A DNA stretch of 64,000 bases from JAJRAN01 sp963827135 (GTDB taxonomy: Archaea > Thermoplasmatota > Thermoplasmata > Methanomassiliicoccales > UBA472), in NCBI GenBank assembly GCA_963827135.1, contig CAWGZX010000007.1, forward strand, positions 29,687-93,686, given 5' to 3'. The position numbers and the translations under genes are program-made. Each line of letters opens with the position of its first letter. Position 1 is the first letter of the stretch. The notes beneath the pieces were generated by a model. It searched no databases. It was not told the DNA's origin and saw only the letters and a list, made by a program, of their open reading frames with translations. Below, one piece after another: positions 9,054 to 17,296 of this stretch.

Positions 9054-9926
9054 TCAGATGCAGTCCCACTTCACCAATATCGCATCCAGGGACCCGTCTT
9101 CCTTCATCTCAGCCAATACGTTGTTGATGGCGTATTTGAGAGCTAGGTTACCCTGGGCTATCTCGATTCCGTATTCCTCGTTGGTGGTGATGATGACCGC
9201 CACGTGGAAGTCGTAATGCGTGTCCTTCTCGTAGTTACGAGCCACGGGGGTATCGCAGATCACGGCATCGACGGTCCCTTGGTCCAATGAGGCTATGGCA
9301 CTGGGGATATCATTGTATTGGACGAAGTCCGCAGCGCTGACATTGCCTGTTTGTACCAGGTGCTCATCGACCCAAATGGCGCCGGTTGTAGCCATCTGGC
9401 ATCCTATCTTCTTTCCATCGAGGTCGCCGATAGAGTTGATATCGCTGCCACTCTTGACCAAAATGGCCTGGTTCGACAAGTAATACGAATCAGAGAAGTC
9501 TACAGACTCAGCCCTATCGGGAGTGATCGTGATAGAGGAAATGGCAATGTCTGCTTGCCCTGCCTGGGCTGCGGCCAAGACCGCGTCCCAACCCATCGGC
9601 TTGATCACAAGCTCTACACCGAGTTCATCTGCGATCCTCTGGGCGATCTCGATATCCACTCCTTCGTACTGTTCTGTATCAGGATTGTATATCTCGAAAG
9701 GAGCCCAAGTGGTATCCGATGCCACGAAAAGCTTCCCACGCTCAAGGATCTTATCAAGGTCATCATTCGTTTCAGATGGCTTGGCGAGGGACGCTCCAAT
9801 AACATAGCCGGCAACCAAGCCGACCACGAGCATGATCGCCACCAAGGCGTACATCATCGTATTGCCCCCTTTCTTCTTGCCATAGGGGTCCGACGACTCA
9901 GGCGGATTACCCGCGTTTCCCGACAT
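9054..9926 (-). CDS. Polar amino acid ABC transporter, substrate-binding protein
   Basis: 290 residues from the ATG at 9926. A short hydrophilic lead precedes a membrane anchor (MMYALVAIMLVVGLVAGYVIGASL) and then the SBP_bac_3 fold: LFVASDTTWAPFEIYN, YEGVDIEIAQRIADELG, ADIAISSITITPDRAESVDFSDSY and a C-terminal EEYGIEIAQGN. The preferred start lies about 28 bp from the centre of the TATA-like TTTAAAT at 9951-9957, giving a nearly leaderless mRNA; the ATG at 9944 would lie upstream of the transcript start. First gene of the transporter operon. Confidence 0.9.
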   Translation of the reverse strand: MSGNAGNPPESSDPYGKKKGGNTMMYALVAIMLVVGLVAGYVIGASLAKPSETNDDLDKILERGKLFVASDTTWAPFEIYNPDTEQYEGVDIEIAQRIADELGVELVIKPMGWDAVLAAAQAGQADIAISSITITPDRAESVDFSDSYYLSNQAILVKSGSDINSIGDLDGKKIGCQMATTGAIWVDEHLVQTGNVSAADFVQYNDIPSAIASLDQGTVDAVICDTPVARNYEKDTHYDFHVAVIITTNEEYGIEIAQGNLALKYAINNVLAEMKEDGSLDAILVKWDCI

Positions 9927-9950
9927 GCTTCCAGAAAAAGGCATTAGCCG

Positions 9951-9957
9951 ATTTAAA
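9951..9957 (-). promoter_or_regulatory. TATA box of the amino acid transporter operon
   Basis: Reads GGTTTAAAT on the minus strand, centred about 28 bp upstream of the ATG at 9926; consistent with a leaderless transcript. Confidence 0.45.
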
Positions 9958-10063
9958 CCTACTGGATTTCATTTACGATATCAGTTGAATTCATTACGAT
10001 TCACGTATTTGGGTTTAAGTTCACATCCGAAGACCTATCGCTCCAAGATTGAGTGTGTCGATT

Positions 10064-10594
10064 TTAAGGAGCACGACCAAGCTCCTCCCAAATCACCACG
10101 AAGCGGTCAACGGCATCGCATTCTAAGCTCTCCCTCAGAGCAATGAGCAGATCTGCGGTGGCATCAGCGTCCTTTACGCTGTACCATGACTCCTTATCTT
10201 TCTTCTCTACCATCAGGACCTCCCGCCTCACCATGCGGCCCAGATGATAGGAGAGGGTCGATTTGGCGCATGCCATCTCTTGCAGAAGCTGAGCGAATGT
10301 GGAAGGTCCGTTAATCAGGATGTGGATCAGTATCTTGCGAGGAGCTGGCTGCATCAACACCGAGATGGTTCTTCGGTCGCGGAGGTGGAACCGATCGGCG
10401 GCGAAGTAGCGCTTGCGATAGCCGTCGTCCTCAGCCCTTAGGATATGCCTTCGCTCCATGTAGTCCAGATGGTAGGAGAGGACGCCCACCTGAAGGCTGA
10501 GCTCGCGCTCCATCTCCCGAAGATACGCACCAGGATGCTTGGACACGTACTGGTATATCTTGCGCCGGTTCTCCAGGTTGAGGGCTTCGTCCAT
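10064..10594 (-). CDS. Transcriptional regulator with two winged-helix domains
   Basis: 176 residues with two successive winged helices. The first (about 5-60) has NRRKIYQYVSKHPGAYLREMERELSLQVGVLSYHLDYME; the second (about 85-140) has RKILIHILINGPSTFAQLLQEMACAKSTLSYHLGRMV. Both carry the SYHLxxM recognition-helix pattern of the archaeal tandem winged-helix family. The ATG at 10594 follows the upstream stop by a few bases with AAAGGTG as ribosome site, so it is co-transcribed with the DUF7521 membrane protein. That pairing recurs in archaea and suggests membrane-linked control of the regulator. Confidence 0.85.
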   Translation of the reverse strand: MDEALNLENRRKIYQYVSKHPGAYLREMERELSLQVGVLSYHLDYMERRHILRAEDDGYRKRYFAADRFHLRDRRTISVLMQPAPRKILIHILINGPSTFAQLLQEMACAKSTLSYHLGRMVRREVLMVEKKDKESWYSVKDADATADLLIALRESLECDAVDRFVVIWEELGRAP

Positions 10595-10600
10595 CACCTT

Positions 10601-10870
10601 TCATCTCTTGAGTATGGCCAGGTACAACAGCACTAATACCACCAGCTGGAGCAGGACCAGCCACGCGCTCATCTCGAACTCGGCCCAGCCCAAGAAGCTG
10701 GAAAGGAGGACCAGAAAGGCGACCACGGTTATGGCCAGGAATGCCGAGGCGACCATGATCATCCTCGGCTCCTTCGTCCTTCTAGCGGCGGCCAAGGAGA
10801 CGATCAACAGGATGAGGGCGAAGCCAGCGAAGCAGGCGCGCAGGAACAGGTCGAGGGCGGTGGGATTCAC
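10601..10870 (-). CDS. Small three-helix membrane protein (DUF7521-like)
   Basis: 89 residues from a GTG start at 10870; the long open frame further upstream reads through promoter DNA and is not used. Three hydrophobic segments are visible (ACFAGFALILLIVSLAAA, VASAFLAITVVAFLVLLSSF, AWLVLLQLVVLVLLYLAIL), with basic RRTKEPR in the first loop. DUF7521 proteins typically precede or follow winged-helix regulators in archaea, as here. A TATA-like element (TTTAAGAG) about 26 bp upstream makes this a leaderless GTG start. Function unknown. Confidence 0.72.
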   Translation of the reverse strand: MNPTALDLFLRACFAGFALILLIVSLAAARRTKEPRMIMVASAFLAITVVAFLVLLSSFLGWAEFEMSAWLVLLQLVVLVLLYLAILKR

Positions 10871-10890
10871 GATGGAAGATTCCCTGTTAT

Positions 10891-10900
10891 CGCTCTTAAA
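10891..10900 (-). promoter_or_regulatory. TATA box of the DUF7521/winged-helix operon
   Basis: Minus strand reads TTTAAGAGCG, centred 26-27 bp from the GTG at 10870, the classical archaeal TATA-to-start distance. Confidence 0.45.
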
Positions 10901-10950
10901 GGATGCCTTGCTGCCACAGCAAAGCCGGGTTCGAAGGTAGTTCTCCTGCC

Positions 10951-10990
10951 CGGTTCGAGACTTGCACCACTCGGTTCGAGACTTGCACCA
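10951..10990. repeat. Tandem 21-bp direct repeat in a divergent promoter region
   Basis: The 19-mer CGGTTCGAGACTTGCACCA occurs exactly at 10951-10969 and again at 10972-10990, giving two head-to-tail 21-bp units. A weaker match begins near 10925. The second copy runs into CATAAAG, the likely TATA region of the plus-strand gene at 11042. The location between the winged-helix/DUF7521 operon and the secreted protein gene suggests a pair of operator sites one double-helix repeat apart. Confidence 0.8.
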
Positions 10991-11041
10991 TAAAGCGCAA
11001 TTATCCGTTCCATCGGTAGCATCGTCGAGGGGCGCAAGCAA

Positions 11042-12391
11042 ATGAACAAAGGAATTTCTATCAAGGTTTTCGCAATCGCTATCGGCATTGGCCTTCTCTC
11101 CTTCCTGCCATCCATGGCATTGGCGGACGGGGACGGCAATGGCGGATCGAACGATGGAAGGCAAGGGAACGGTAACGCCTTCGGCCATGACCAGCAATGG
11201 AAGGACAAGTCCGGTTCGGATAATGGCAACAATGGGAATGATATTGATAATGACGTGAGCCAGAAGGGTGTGGAAAAAGGCTATAAAAAGCAGCTCTTCG
11301 GGCATTTTAATATGACGGATGGAGTCGTGGACGGTAAGTTCATCACGTTCGCCTTCGACGAAGGCTCGGGCAATGTGAGCGACTATGCTCTTAGAAACGG
11401 CTCGGGACAGGTCACCTTCTTCGACTCCATCCAAATCCTGGGGTTCTCGCCCTCGAACATAAGCCAACACGGCTCGGTGATGTTGGTGATGAACTCGTCG
11501 GTCCAGGTGATCATCCATGACAACCCGACGGGCATGTTCCATGTCGTCTCGAACGAGACGAACACCACCATCTCGTTCCTCCTAGCGCCGGGAATGAGCG
11601 CGCTCCCCCTCTCACCATCGGTATGGGAGTGGCGCGAGGCAGAGCGCAACGGCACTGAGGTGGACGACCTTAATATAATGCCAGAGGAACCGGATGAGGA
11701 TCTAGGCATTGCGGTGGCGATCTTTGGCAACGGGGCCTATGGCGTGATCGCAACGGACGATGGCAACATCACCATCGACGAGTCGGAGAATGGCACATTC
11801 GTCAACGTGACCGTCTCCTTTGACCATGCCATGTTCCGGGCGAAGCCGGTTTTCTCGCACCACCACATGAACCAGAACGCCATCCTCCAGGCGATTTCCG
11901 AAGGTCGTGTGGCCGGTGAGCTCTCGATGGTGCTGGTGGATGGAGTGGCCACCTATGACACCATGGAGTACCGCGACCAGTTCCGCATCCACCTGATGAG
12001 CGCGGAGCGCGACCGCATCCAACTCCAAGTGGAGGACCAAGAGCACCGTGGAAAGGTGGTAATACTCAACGTAGATGAGGACGCCTTCAACAGCCAGAAG
12101 GGAGAGCTGAGACTCGAGCTCGATGGTGTGGCCATCAGGTCCACGACGAACCCTCTTGAGGTACTCTATGAGGACGGGACCGAGGCCTCTGACGCCGTGT
12201 ATTGCGTAATCGAGTCCGATGGCGTCAGCCAGTTCCTCGTCTACGTGCCCAGCTTCTCCGTACACCAGCTGACCCTGACCAGCCTAGGGCCGATGGACGC
12301 TCTGTTTAGCGTGATGGGCGTCGTGGCCATAGTCGGGGCGTTGGCGATCGTGGCGATCGCTGGAATCCTGGTGCTAAGGCGCAAACGCTGA
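11042..12391 (+). CDS. Secreted or surface-anchored protein with C-terminal membrane helix
   Basis: 449 residues. A signal peptide (KVFAIAIGIGLLSFLPSMALA) is followed by a low-complexity Asp/Gly/Asn-rich stretch (about 29-70), then a large beta-rich ectodomain with many N-glycosylation sequons, and a C-terminal helix (VVAIVGALAIVAIAGILVL) ending in RRKR, the layout of archaeal surface proteins displayed outside the membrane. The ATG has GAGGGG about 9 nt upstream. It is divergent from the winged-helix/DUF7521 pair with the tandem repeat in its promoter, so it is a plausible target of that regulator. No enzymatic motif recognised. Confidence 0.75.
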   Translation: MNKGISIKVFAIAIGIGLLSFLPSMALADGDGNGGSNDGRQGNGNAFGHDQQWKDKSGSDNGNNGNDIDNDVSQKGVEKGYKKQLFGHFNMTDGVVDGKFITFAFDEGSGNVSDYALRNGSGQVTFFDSIQILGFSPSNISQHGSVMLVMNSSVQVIIHDNPTGMFHVVSNETNTTISFLLAPGMSALPLSPSVWEWREAERNGTEVDDLNIMPEEPDEDLGIAVAIFGNGAYGVIATDDGNITIDESENGTFVNVTVSFDHAMFRAKPVFSHHHMNQNAILQAISEGRVAGELSMVLVDGVATYDTMEYRDQFRIHLMSAERDRIQLQVEDQEHRGKVVILNVDEDAFNSQKGELRLELDGVAIRSTTNPLEVLYEDGTEASDAVYCVIESDGVSQFLVYVPSFSVHQLTLTSLGPMDALFSVMGVVAIVGALAIVAIAGILVLRRKR

Positions 12392-12406
12392 TTCATTCCC
12401 CCGTTT

Positions 12407-12432
12407 GGGCGGTCCCCCCGCCCCTTTTTTTT
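12407..12432 (+). terminator. Hairpin plus T-tract terminator after the secreted protein gene
   Basis: GGGCGG (12407-12412) pairs with CCGCCC (12418-12423) and is followed by eight T residues at 12425-12432. It lies 16 bp after the stop at 12391. Confidence 0.7.
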
Positions 12433-12434
12433 CT

Positions 12435-13700
12435 ATGAAAAGTAGAAATAACGCTGCTACGAATCAAGTGCGAATGCCACAGAGCGATGCCTGGATGCTA
12501 GCACAGAGGATCATGCGCCCGGAGAGGCGGACCTATCTCCTGGTGCTCTTCTGGGCCTTGCTCTACGGTGCTCTGATCGCAGTTGATGTCCTCTGGGGCA
12601 GGGGCGTGATCGATTCCACGGTCGGCCCGGCCGTGGACATCTCCTACTACCGCTACCGCACCCAAGGGATACTCGACGGCCTTTGGCTGTACCGCGACAT
12701 ACCTTGCGAAAGCCCCCCTCTTATCGTCTACCTCATGATCCCGGCGCAGCTGGCGAACGGCGGAAACCTGGCTTACCAGATATGGTTCTCCATTTTCGTC
12801 CTGCTCAGCACCTTGACGCTATACTGGGGCCTGAGGCGCTTCGACGACAAGCTGGCATTCTTCGCCGCCCTCATGTTCATATTCGTGCCCGTGGGGGCCG
12901 TGGAGACGGTCCTAGGCATACAGGACGAATCGATCGCGATCTGGATATTCATGCTCTCCATCGTCCTGGCGGCGATGAGCAAGTGGAGGTCCAGCGTCCT
13001 GGTCATGGCCATCGGCGCCTGGACCAAGGTCATCAACGTCGTCCTCTACCCATTCATTTGGCGAGACGTCACGGACAAGCACGAGAGGCTTGTGCACCTG
13101 GGAATCATAGTGGCGGTGAGCCTGTTCGTCGCCCTGCCCTACTTGATCGTCTGCCCGATCGAATTTCTCAAGTTCCCTCTCTACTACTTCCTCAGCTCGG
13201 ACCCCAATGTAGGGCCAACGGGGGGGACCAGCATCTGGGACTTCCTGGAGATGGGCGGGTTGGTGCTGCCTAGCTGGTTCTTCCTCGTCCTCACCATCTC
13301 CGCCGTGGTCGGCGCTTACATATTAGCATTCCGCAGAAGGATGACCTTGCTCGAGGGTTTGCTGGTGGTCCTGACCGCCTTCGTCGTCGTGTACTCGCGT
13401 ACAGCTGCCGGCTACTTCATGCTCCCAATAGCCCTCCTGCTCATCTGGGGTGCGGAGGACAGGTGGATCTCGCTCAGGTGCATGCTCCTATACTTCCCTT
13501 TGATCGCCAGCGCGTTCTTCAGCGGGAGCACTCCGTCGGGCGTGCCATACTTGGACGCTAGCTGGGGCTGGATGGCCGGGGCATTGCTGCAGTTGATCGC
13601 CCTGGTGATGCTCTTCGACGCCACACGACTCGCCCTGAGGAAGAAGAATTTCGTGGACCGGGCGATCGCCAAACAGAGGACCGGGAGTGGAATAAGATGA
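12435..13700 (+). CDS. Multi-pass membrane glycosyltransferase (GT-C-like)
   Basis: 421 residues with about ten hydrophobic helices. The first ectoplasmic loop after helix 1 has acidic and aromatic residues (DISYYRYRTQGILDGLWLYRDIPCESPPL), the pattern of GT-C or DUF2029-type glycosyltransferases that use polyprenyl-phosphate sugars on the outer membrane face. The ATG at 12435 directly follows the terminator T-tract; ATG 12474 is an alternative, because AGAAATAAC about 26 bp upstream could be its TATA box. It overlaps the next gene by ATGA, so it is part of the surface-glycan island. Sugar specificity cannot be read. Confidence 0.78.
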   Translation: MKSRNNAATNQVRMPQSDAWMLAQRIMRPERRTYLLVLFWALLYGALIAVDVLWGRGVIDSTVGPAVDISYYRYRTQGILDGLWLYRDIPCESPPLIVYLMIPAQLANGGNLAYQIWFSIFVLLSTLTLYWGLRRFDDKLAFFAALMFIFVPVGAVETVLGIQDESIAIWIFMLSIVLAAMSKWRSSVLVMAIGAWTKVINVVLYPFIWRDVTDKHERLVHLGIIVAVSLFVALPYLIVCPIEFLKFPLYYFLSSDPNVGPTGGTSIWDFLEMGGLVLPSWFFLVLTISAVVGAYILAFRRRMTLLEGLLVVLTAFVVVYSRTAAGYFMLPIALLLIWGAEDRWISLRCMLLYFPLIASAFFSGSTPSGVPYLDASWGWMAGALLQLIALVMLFDATRLALRKKNFVDRAIAKQRTGSGIR

Positions 13701-14803
13701 GGATACTGGTCGTCTCCAAGTTCTATCCCCCGGTCATCGGCGGCGTCGAGATCACGGTCAAGGAGCTCTGCGAGCAGTTCGCCAAGCGGGGCCACGACGT
13801 CACCGCCGCCGTCATGACCAAGGGCGCCCTCCTCGAGGAGCGGATCAACGGCGTCAGGGTGTTGCGCTTCCCTCTGGACAGGATGTTCCGCGGGAGCTTG
13901 AACCGAGGGGTCGCCTCGTTCATGAGGAGGGAGCTGGACGAGGGCCATTACGACATCGTCCACATCCACAACTTCCACATCCTGCTGTCCTTCCAGTCGG
14001 CATTGATGTGCTCCCTGCGCTCCATGCCCTACGTCTTCAGCCCTCATTACCATGGCAAGGGGCACACCCCCGTCCGCGACATGTTCTTCCAGCTGTACAA
14101 GATGGTGGGAGTCATCGGGCTGCACAGGGCTGAGGTCATAACCTGCGCCTCGGAGCACGAGAGGAGGAAGCTCCTGAAGGACTTCCCCGAGCTGGAGGGG
14201 AGGGCTGTCGTCATCTCCCCGGGCATAGCTCCGAGGAAGGTGGTCCAGAGGGTAAGGGAGCCGGACTCGTTGCTCTATGTGGGAAGGCTCATGGGATACA
14301 AAGGCCTGGACCACACGCTCCAGGCCATGAAGGTGCTGCGGGACCGCAACCGCAGGGTCCGTCTGAGGGTGGTGGGGACCGGCCCGGCCGAGAAGGGGCT
14401 GCGCAAGCTCGTCTCCGAGCTCGACCTGGAGGACCAGGTCGCGTTCCTTGGCGAGCTGGGCGAGGACGCCCTTGCAGATGAATATGCCAGGGCCTCATGC
14501 CTGGTCCTGCTCTCCTCGGCCGAAGCCTACGGCCTGGTGGTGGCCGAGGCCTTGGCCAGCGGAACTCCTTGCATCGTGGCCAATTCTGCGGCGTTGACGG
14601 AGTTCACCTCCGAGCCCGGGTGCATCGGGGTGATCTGGCCTCCCAAGCCTGAAGAGGTCGCGGATGTCGTCGAGGAAATCCTTGACGAGGGAGCGCGCTT
14701 GACGGTCGGACCCTTCAGCCAGAAGATCTCATATTGGCCCGAGGTCGCCTCCAGGTATCTTGAGCTCTATGAGCGCGTCCTCGATAGCCGCCGATCATCC
14801 TAG
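13697..14803 (+). CDS. GT4-family glycosyltransferase
   Basis: 368 residues with the GT-B fold. The N-terminus MRILVVSKFYPPVIGGVEITVKEL is the Glyco_transf_4 acceptor-side Rossmann start; the donor domain has LLYVGRLMGYKGLD and the E-x7-E-like EAYGLVVAEALASGTPCI. It retains the configuration of a nucleotide-sugar donor and acts in the cytoplasm on lipid-linked or soluble acceptors. Translationally coupled to the upstream GT-C protein by an ATGA overlap; its 3' end overlaps the convergent GT2 gene by 9 bp. Confidence 0.9.
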   Translation: MRILVVSKFYPPVIGGVEITVKELCEQFAKRGHDVTAAVMTKGALLEERINGVRVLRFPLDRMFRGSLNRGVASFMRRELDEGHYDIVHIHNFHILLSFQSALMCSLRSMPYVFSPHYHGKGHTPVRDMFFQLYKMVGVIGLHRAEVITCASEHERRKLLKDFPELEGRAVVISPGIAPRKVVQRVREPDSLLYVGRLMGYKGLDHTLQAMKVLRDRNRRVRLRVVGTGPAEKGLRKLVSELDLEDQVAFLGELGEDALADEYARASCLVLLSSAEAYGLVVAEALASGTPCIVANSAALTEFTSEPGCIGVIWPPKPEEVADVVEEILDEGARLTVGPFSQKISYWPEVASRYLELYERVLDSRRSS

Positions 14804-15601
14804 CGCCCTTCCCATACGGAAGGAGAGCTCCTTGACCATGGCATACGTGAGGTAGCGGTTCCTCGCCGCCCTTTTAAAGAGCTCGAATGCAGATTCGGGG
14901 GGGCTGGCCTCCGTCTCTAAGGATAGAGCGTCCACAACCCTCGCGCTCTTGCCTTGGCGATAGGCGTGGCGCATCAGGCCCCTCCAGCTGCTCTCCTCAA
15001 TATGCATTACGCCCTTTGAAAGGAGATTCACCTTGCTCGAGTGCGCGCGGGCTTTGGCATAGAGCACGCGATCGTCGAAGGCGAAGACCTTGCCCAGTAT
15101 TTCCTTGGGCAGGTCGTTGATGGCGCCTTCGAGGAGGTGCCGCCGATAGAGCCGAGGGTAGCAATGGGGTGGGAGTTCGCCTCGGCCGCTGGAACGCTGC
15201 AGGGCCGCCCTCTGCCTGGAAATGGAATTCTGCAGGAACCCATGTGGCCGATATGAGGACTCTTCCAGGGCCAGCATGTCCAGGCTTTCAATCGCGGCGA
15301 TCGCCCTTTGGACGGTATCGTCGAATAGTACCTGATCAGCATCTAGGAGCAGCACCAGCTCGCCCTTGCTTCTCAGAAGGCCCTCATATCTCGCCCCCAG
15401 GGGCCGACCGGGATAGTCGACGATGGTTGCACCTGCCTCTAGGGCGGCCTCCCTGGTACCATCCCTGGATCCGGAATCGACCACGATCACCTCCGTATTG
15501 TCGTAGCTCTGGGCGTTGATCGAGCGAAGGCAGATGGGCAGGGTCCCGCCCTCATTGAGCGTCGGGATGATGACCGATACCAGCGCCGGGCTTCTCAGCA
15601 C
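14795..15601 (-). CDS. GT2-family glycosyltransferase
   Basis: 268 residues with the GT-A fold: VSVIIPTLNEGGTLPICLRSI at the start, VVDSGSRDGT (nucleotide binding) and LLLDADQVL as the metal-binding DxD. No membrane helix is evident. It starts with GTG at 15601, 36 bp after the flippase stop, and so is the second gene of a two-gene minus-strand operon. Donor and acceptor are unknown. Confidence 0.85.
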   Translation of the reverse strand: MLRSPALVSVIIPTLNEGGTLPICLRSINAQSYDNTEVIVVDSGSRDGTREAALEAGATIVDYPGRPLGARYEGLLRSKGELVLLLDADQVLFDDTVQRAIAAIESLDMLALEESSYRPHGFLQNSISRQRAALQRSSGRGELPPHCYPRLYRRHLLEGAINDLPKEILGKVFAFDDRVLYAKARAHSSKVNLLSKGVMHIEESSWRGLMRHAYRQGKSARVVDALSLETEASPPESAFELFKRAARNRYLTYAMVKELSFRMGRALG

Positions 15602-15637
15602 GCCCCGGTTATCATCAGGCCAGGACTTAATCCCTAC

Positions 15638-17170
15638 CTACTGCCTCTTTCCCCCGAGCTCGGTGCGGACGTACCTCCACATCTTCCTCACGCTGAAAAG
15701 GTCCATCAGGAAATCGATGTCCGCCCGGGTCAGTTCCTTGACGAAGTAGAGGATCCCCTCGAAGGTGAGGTAGGCCAATAAGGCGTAGAGCACCACCCCG
15801 AGCATCTCGTGGCCAGCCCCGAATATCTCGTGCAAAGGAAGCAGAATGGAAGTGATGGCTAGGATCAAGCCAGTGGTGATCGCGGCAAGAGCATGAAGGA
15901 ACATATGCGGATTGGGCTTGGTCCCGGTCAGCTTCCAGACCGCGAACCTGGTGACGATGGTGGTGATTATCGCGGTTATGGCAGCCGCCACCGCCGCCCC
16001 GACGAAGGACATGTTGCCGGCCGGGTGGCCGAGTATCTCAGGCGGAATGAGATAAAGCATCAACCCGAGGAAGATCGCGAAATCCAGGAAGGCTATCTTG
16101 GCCGATAGCTTGGGCTTATTGAGCCCTAGGATCTGAGAGAGGTAGACCTGGTTCAGCACCACGAACAGGGTCGCTACGGACAGGTATCTCAACGGCTCGC
16201 CCGCCGAGGAGAAGGTCGGGCCGAAGAAGAAGATGCAGACCTCCATCGGGAAGAGGACGAGCACGATGATGATGGGCACGATGAGCATGGAAATATACTT
16301 CTCCACCTCCCTGGATACTCTTCTGACCTCGACGTAGTTGCCTCTCGAGCAGGAAGAGGAGAAGGCGGGGAAGGCGTTGAGGGAGACGGCGAGGCCCACC
16401 GCGCCCAACGCGCAAAGGAGGTATTTCGCGGAAGCATAGTAGGCGACGCCGGTCGTGTCCCCGATGGCGCCGATGAGAAGCTTATCGATGTTGTTAGACA
16501 CCGTCTCGATGACGGCGATCGGGGCCATGGGCAAGGCGAATGCCAGATAGGAACGGTAGAGCGTGGGCTTCTTCCAGGGGATGCGCTCGCGCCTCAGCAG
16601 GTAGAGGCCGAATATCAGGACCAGGCTGCTCCCCACGATGTACGTCATCGCCAACTGGTAGATGCTGCCCTGCGATAGGGCGATTATCGCGATGAGCGGT
16701 ATGCGCACCATCGGGTCCAGGAGGTTGACGAGATAGGCCTTGGACATCTCCATCCGGGCATTGAAGGTCAGAATGGCGATGCTCACCAGGTCGTACATCA
16801 CCTGATAGAGGAGGAAGATCTCGATCAGCGACTTGGCCTCTGGACTCAGGTAGTTCCCTAGGACCTCGGTCCAAAGGAACACGCTCGCCAATACGATGGC
16901 GGCCATCGAGAAGGTGAGGACAAGCTTGAGGACGACGAAGGTGGACACACAATCGCTCAGGTCCTTGCCCTCGGACACGCGCTTGATGTGTGCGCCATTG
17001 AAACCCAGATTAGCCAGGCAGTCGAAGATGGCCACGAAGGAGAGGGCGAACGTTATGGTCCCATACACCTCCGGCGGGTAGAGCCGGGTGAGGAAGAGCA
17101 TCCCCACTAGCTGAAATAACAGATTCACCGCCAAGGTGGAGAATACCAATAGGGATTTGCGCCCAATCAT
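15638..17170 (-). CDS. Polysaccharide/lipid-linked oligosaccharide flippase (Wzx/MATE-like)
   Basis: 510 residues with about 12-14 membrane helices. The opening (KSLLVFSTLAVNLLFQLVGMLFLTRLYPPEVYG) and GATFSSAGEPLRYLS-like segment (here FGPTFSSAGEPLRYLS) are typical of the polysaccharide_synt/Wzx family that moves lipid-linked glycans across the membrane. The minus-strand TATA-like TTTTAATTA at about 17197-17205 places transcription start a few bases from the ATG. It sits between two glycosyltransferase groups and probably exports their product. Confidence 0.88.
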   Translation of the reverse strand: MIGRKSLLVFSTLAVNLLFQLVGMLFLTRLYPPEVYGTITFALSFVAIFDCLANLGFNGAHIKRVSEGKDLSDCVSTFVVLKLVLTFSMAAIVLASVFLWTEVLGNYLSPEAKSLIEIFLLYQVMYDLVSIAILTFNARMEMSKAYLVNLLDPMVRIPLIAIIALSQGSIYQLAMTYIVGSSLVLIFGLYLLRRERIPWKKPTLYRSYLAFALPMAPIAVIETVSNNIDKLLIGAIGDTTGVAYYASAKYLLCALGAVGLAVSLNAFPAFSSSCSRGNYVEVRRVSREVEKYISMLIVPIIIVLVLFPMEVCIFFFGPTFSSAGEPLRYLSVATLFVVLNQVYLSQILGLNKPKLSAKIAFLDFAIFLGLMLYLIPPEILGHPAGNMSFVGAAVAAAITAIITTIVTRFAVWKLTGTKPNPHMFLHALAAITTGLILAITSILLPLHEIFGAGHEMLGVVLYALLAYLTFEGILYFVKELTRADIDFLMDLFSVRKMWRYVRTELGGKRQ

Positions 17171-17296
17171 GGTCCAGTGTGGAAGAATACGTTCCGTAAT
17201 TAAAACCTCTTACATCCAGCAGGTTTTTCGTCTCTTGCTAGGGGTGGAGCAGTGATGACGACAGAGTAAATACGGCTGAAATGATACGGTGCTTAG

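Noticed and set aside
10601..11542. Long 313-residue minus-strand ORF overlapping the secreted protein
   Set aside because: Only its last 89 codons (GTG 10870) have protein-like membrane character; the rest is antisense to the secreted protein and the repeat region.
12683..13273. 196-residue ORF inside the GT-C gene
   Set aside because: Same strand, wrong frame; the GT-C reading has membrane periodicity and overlaps properly with the next gene.
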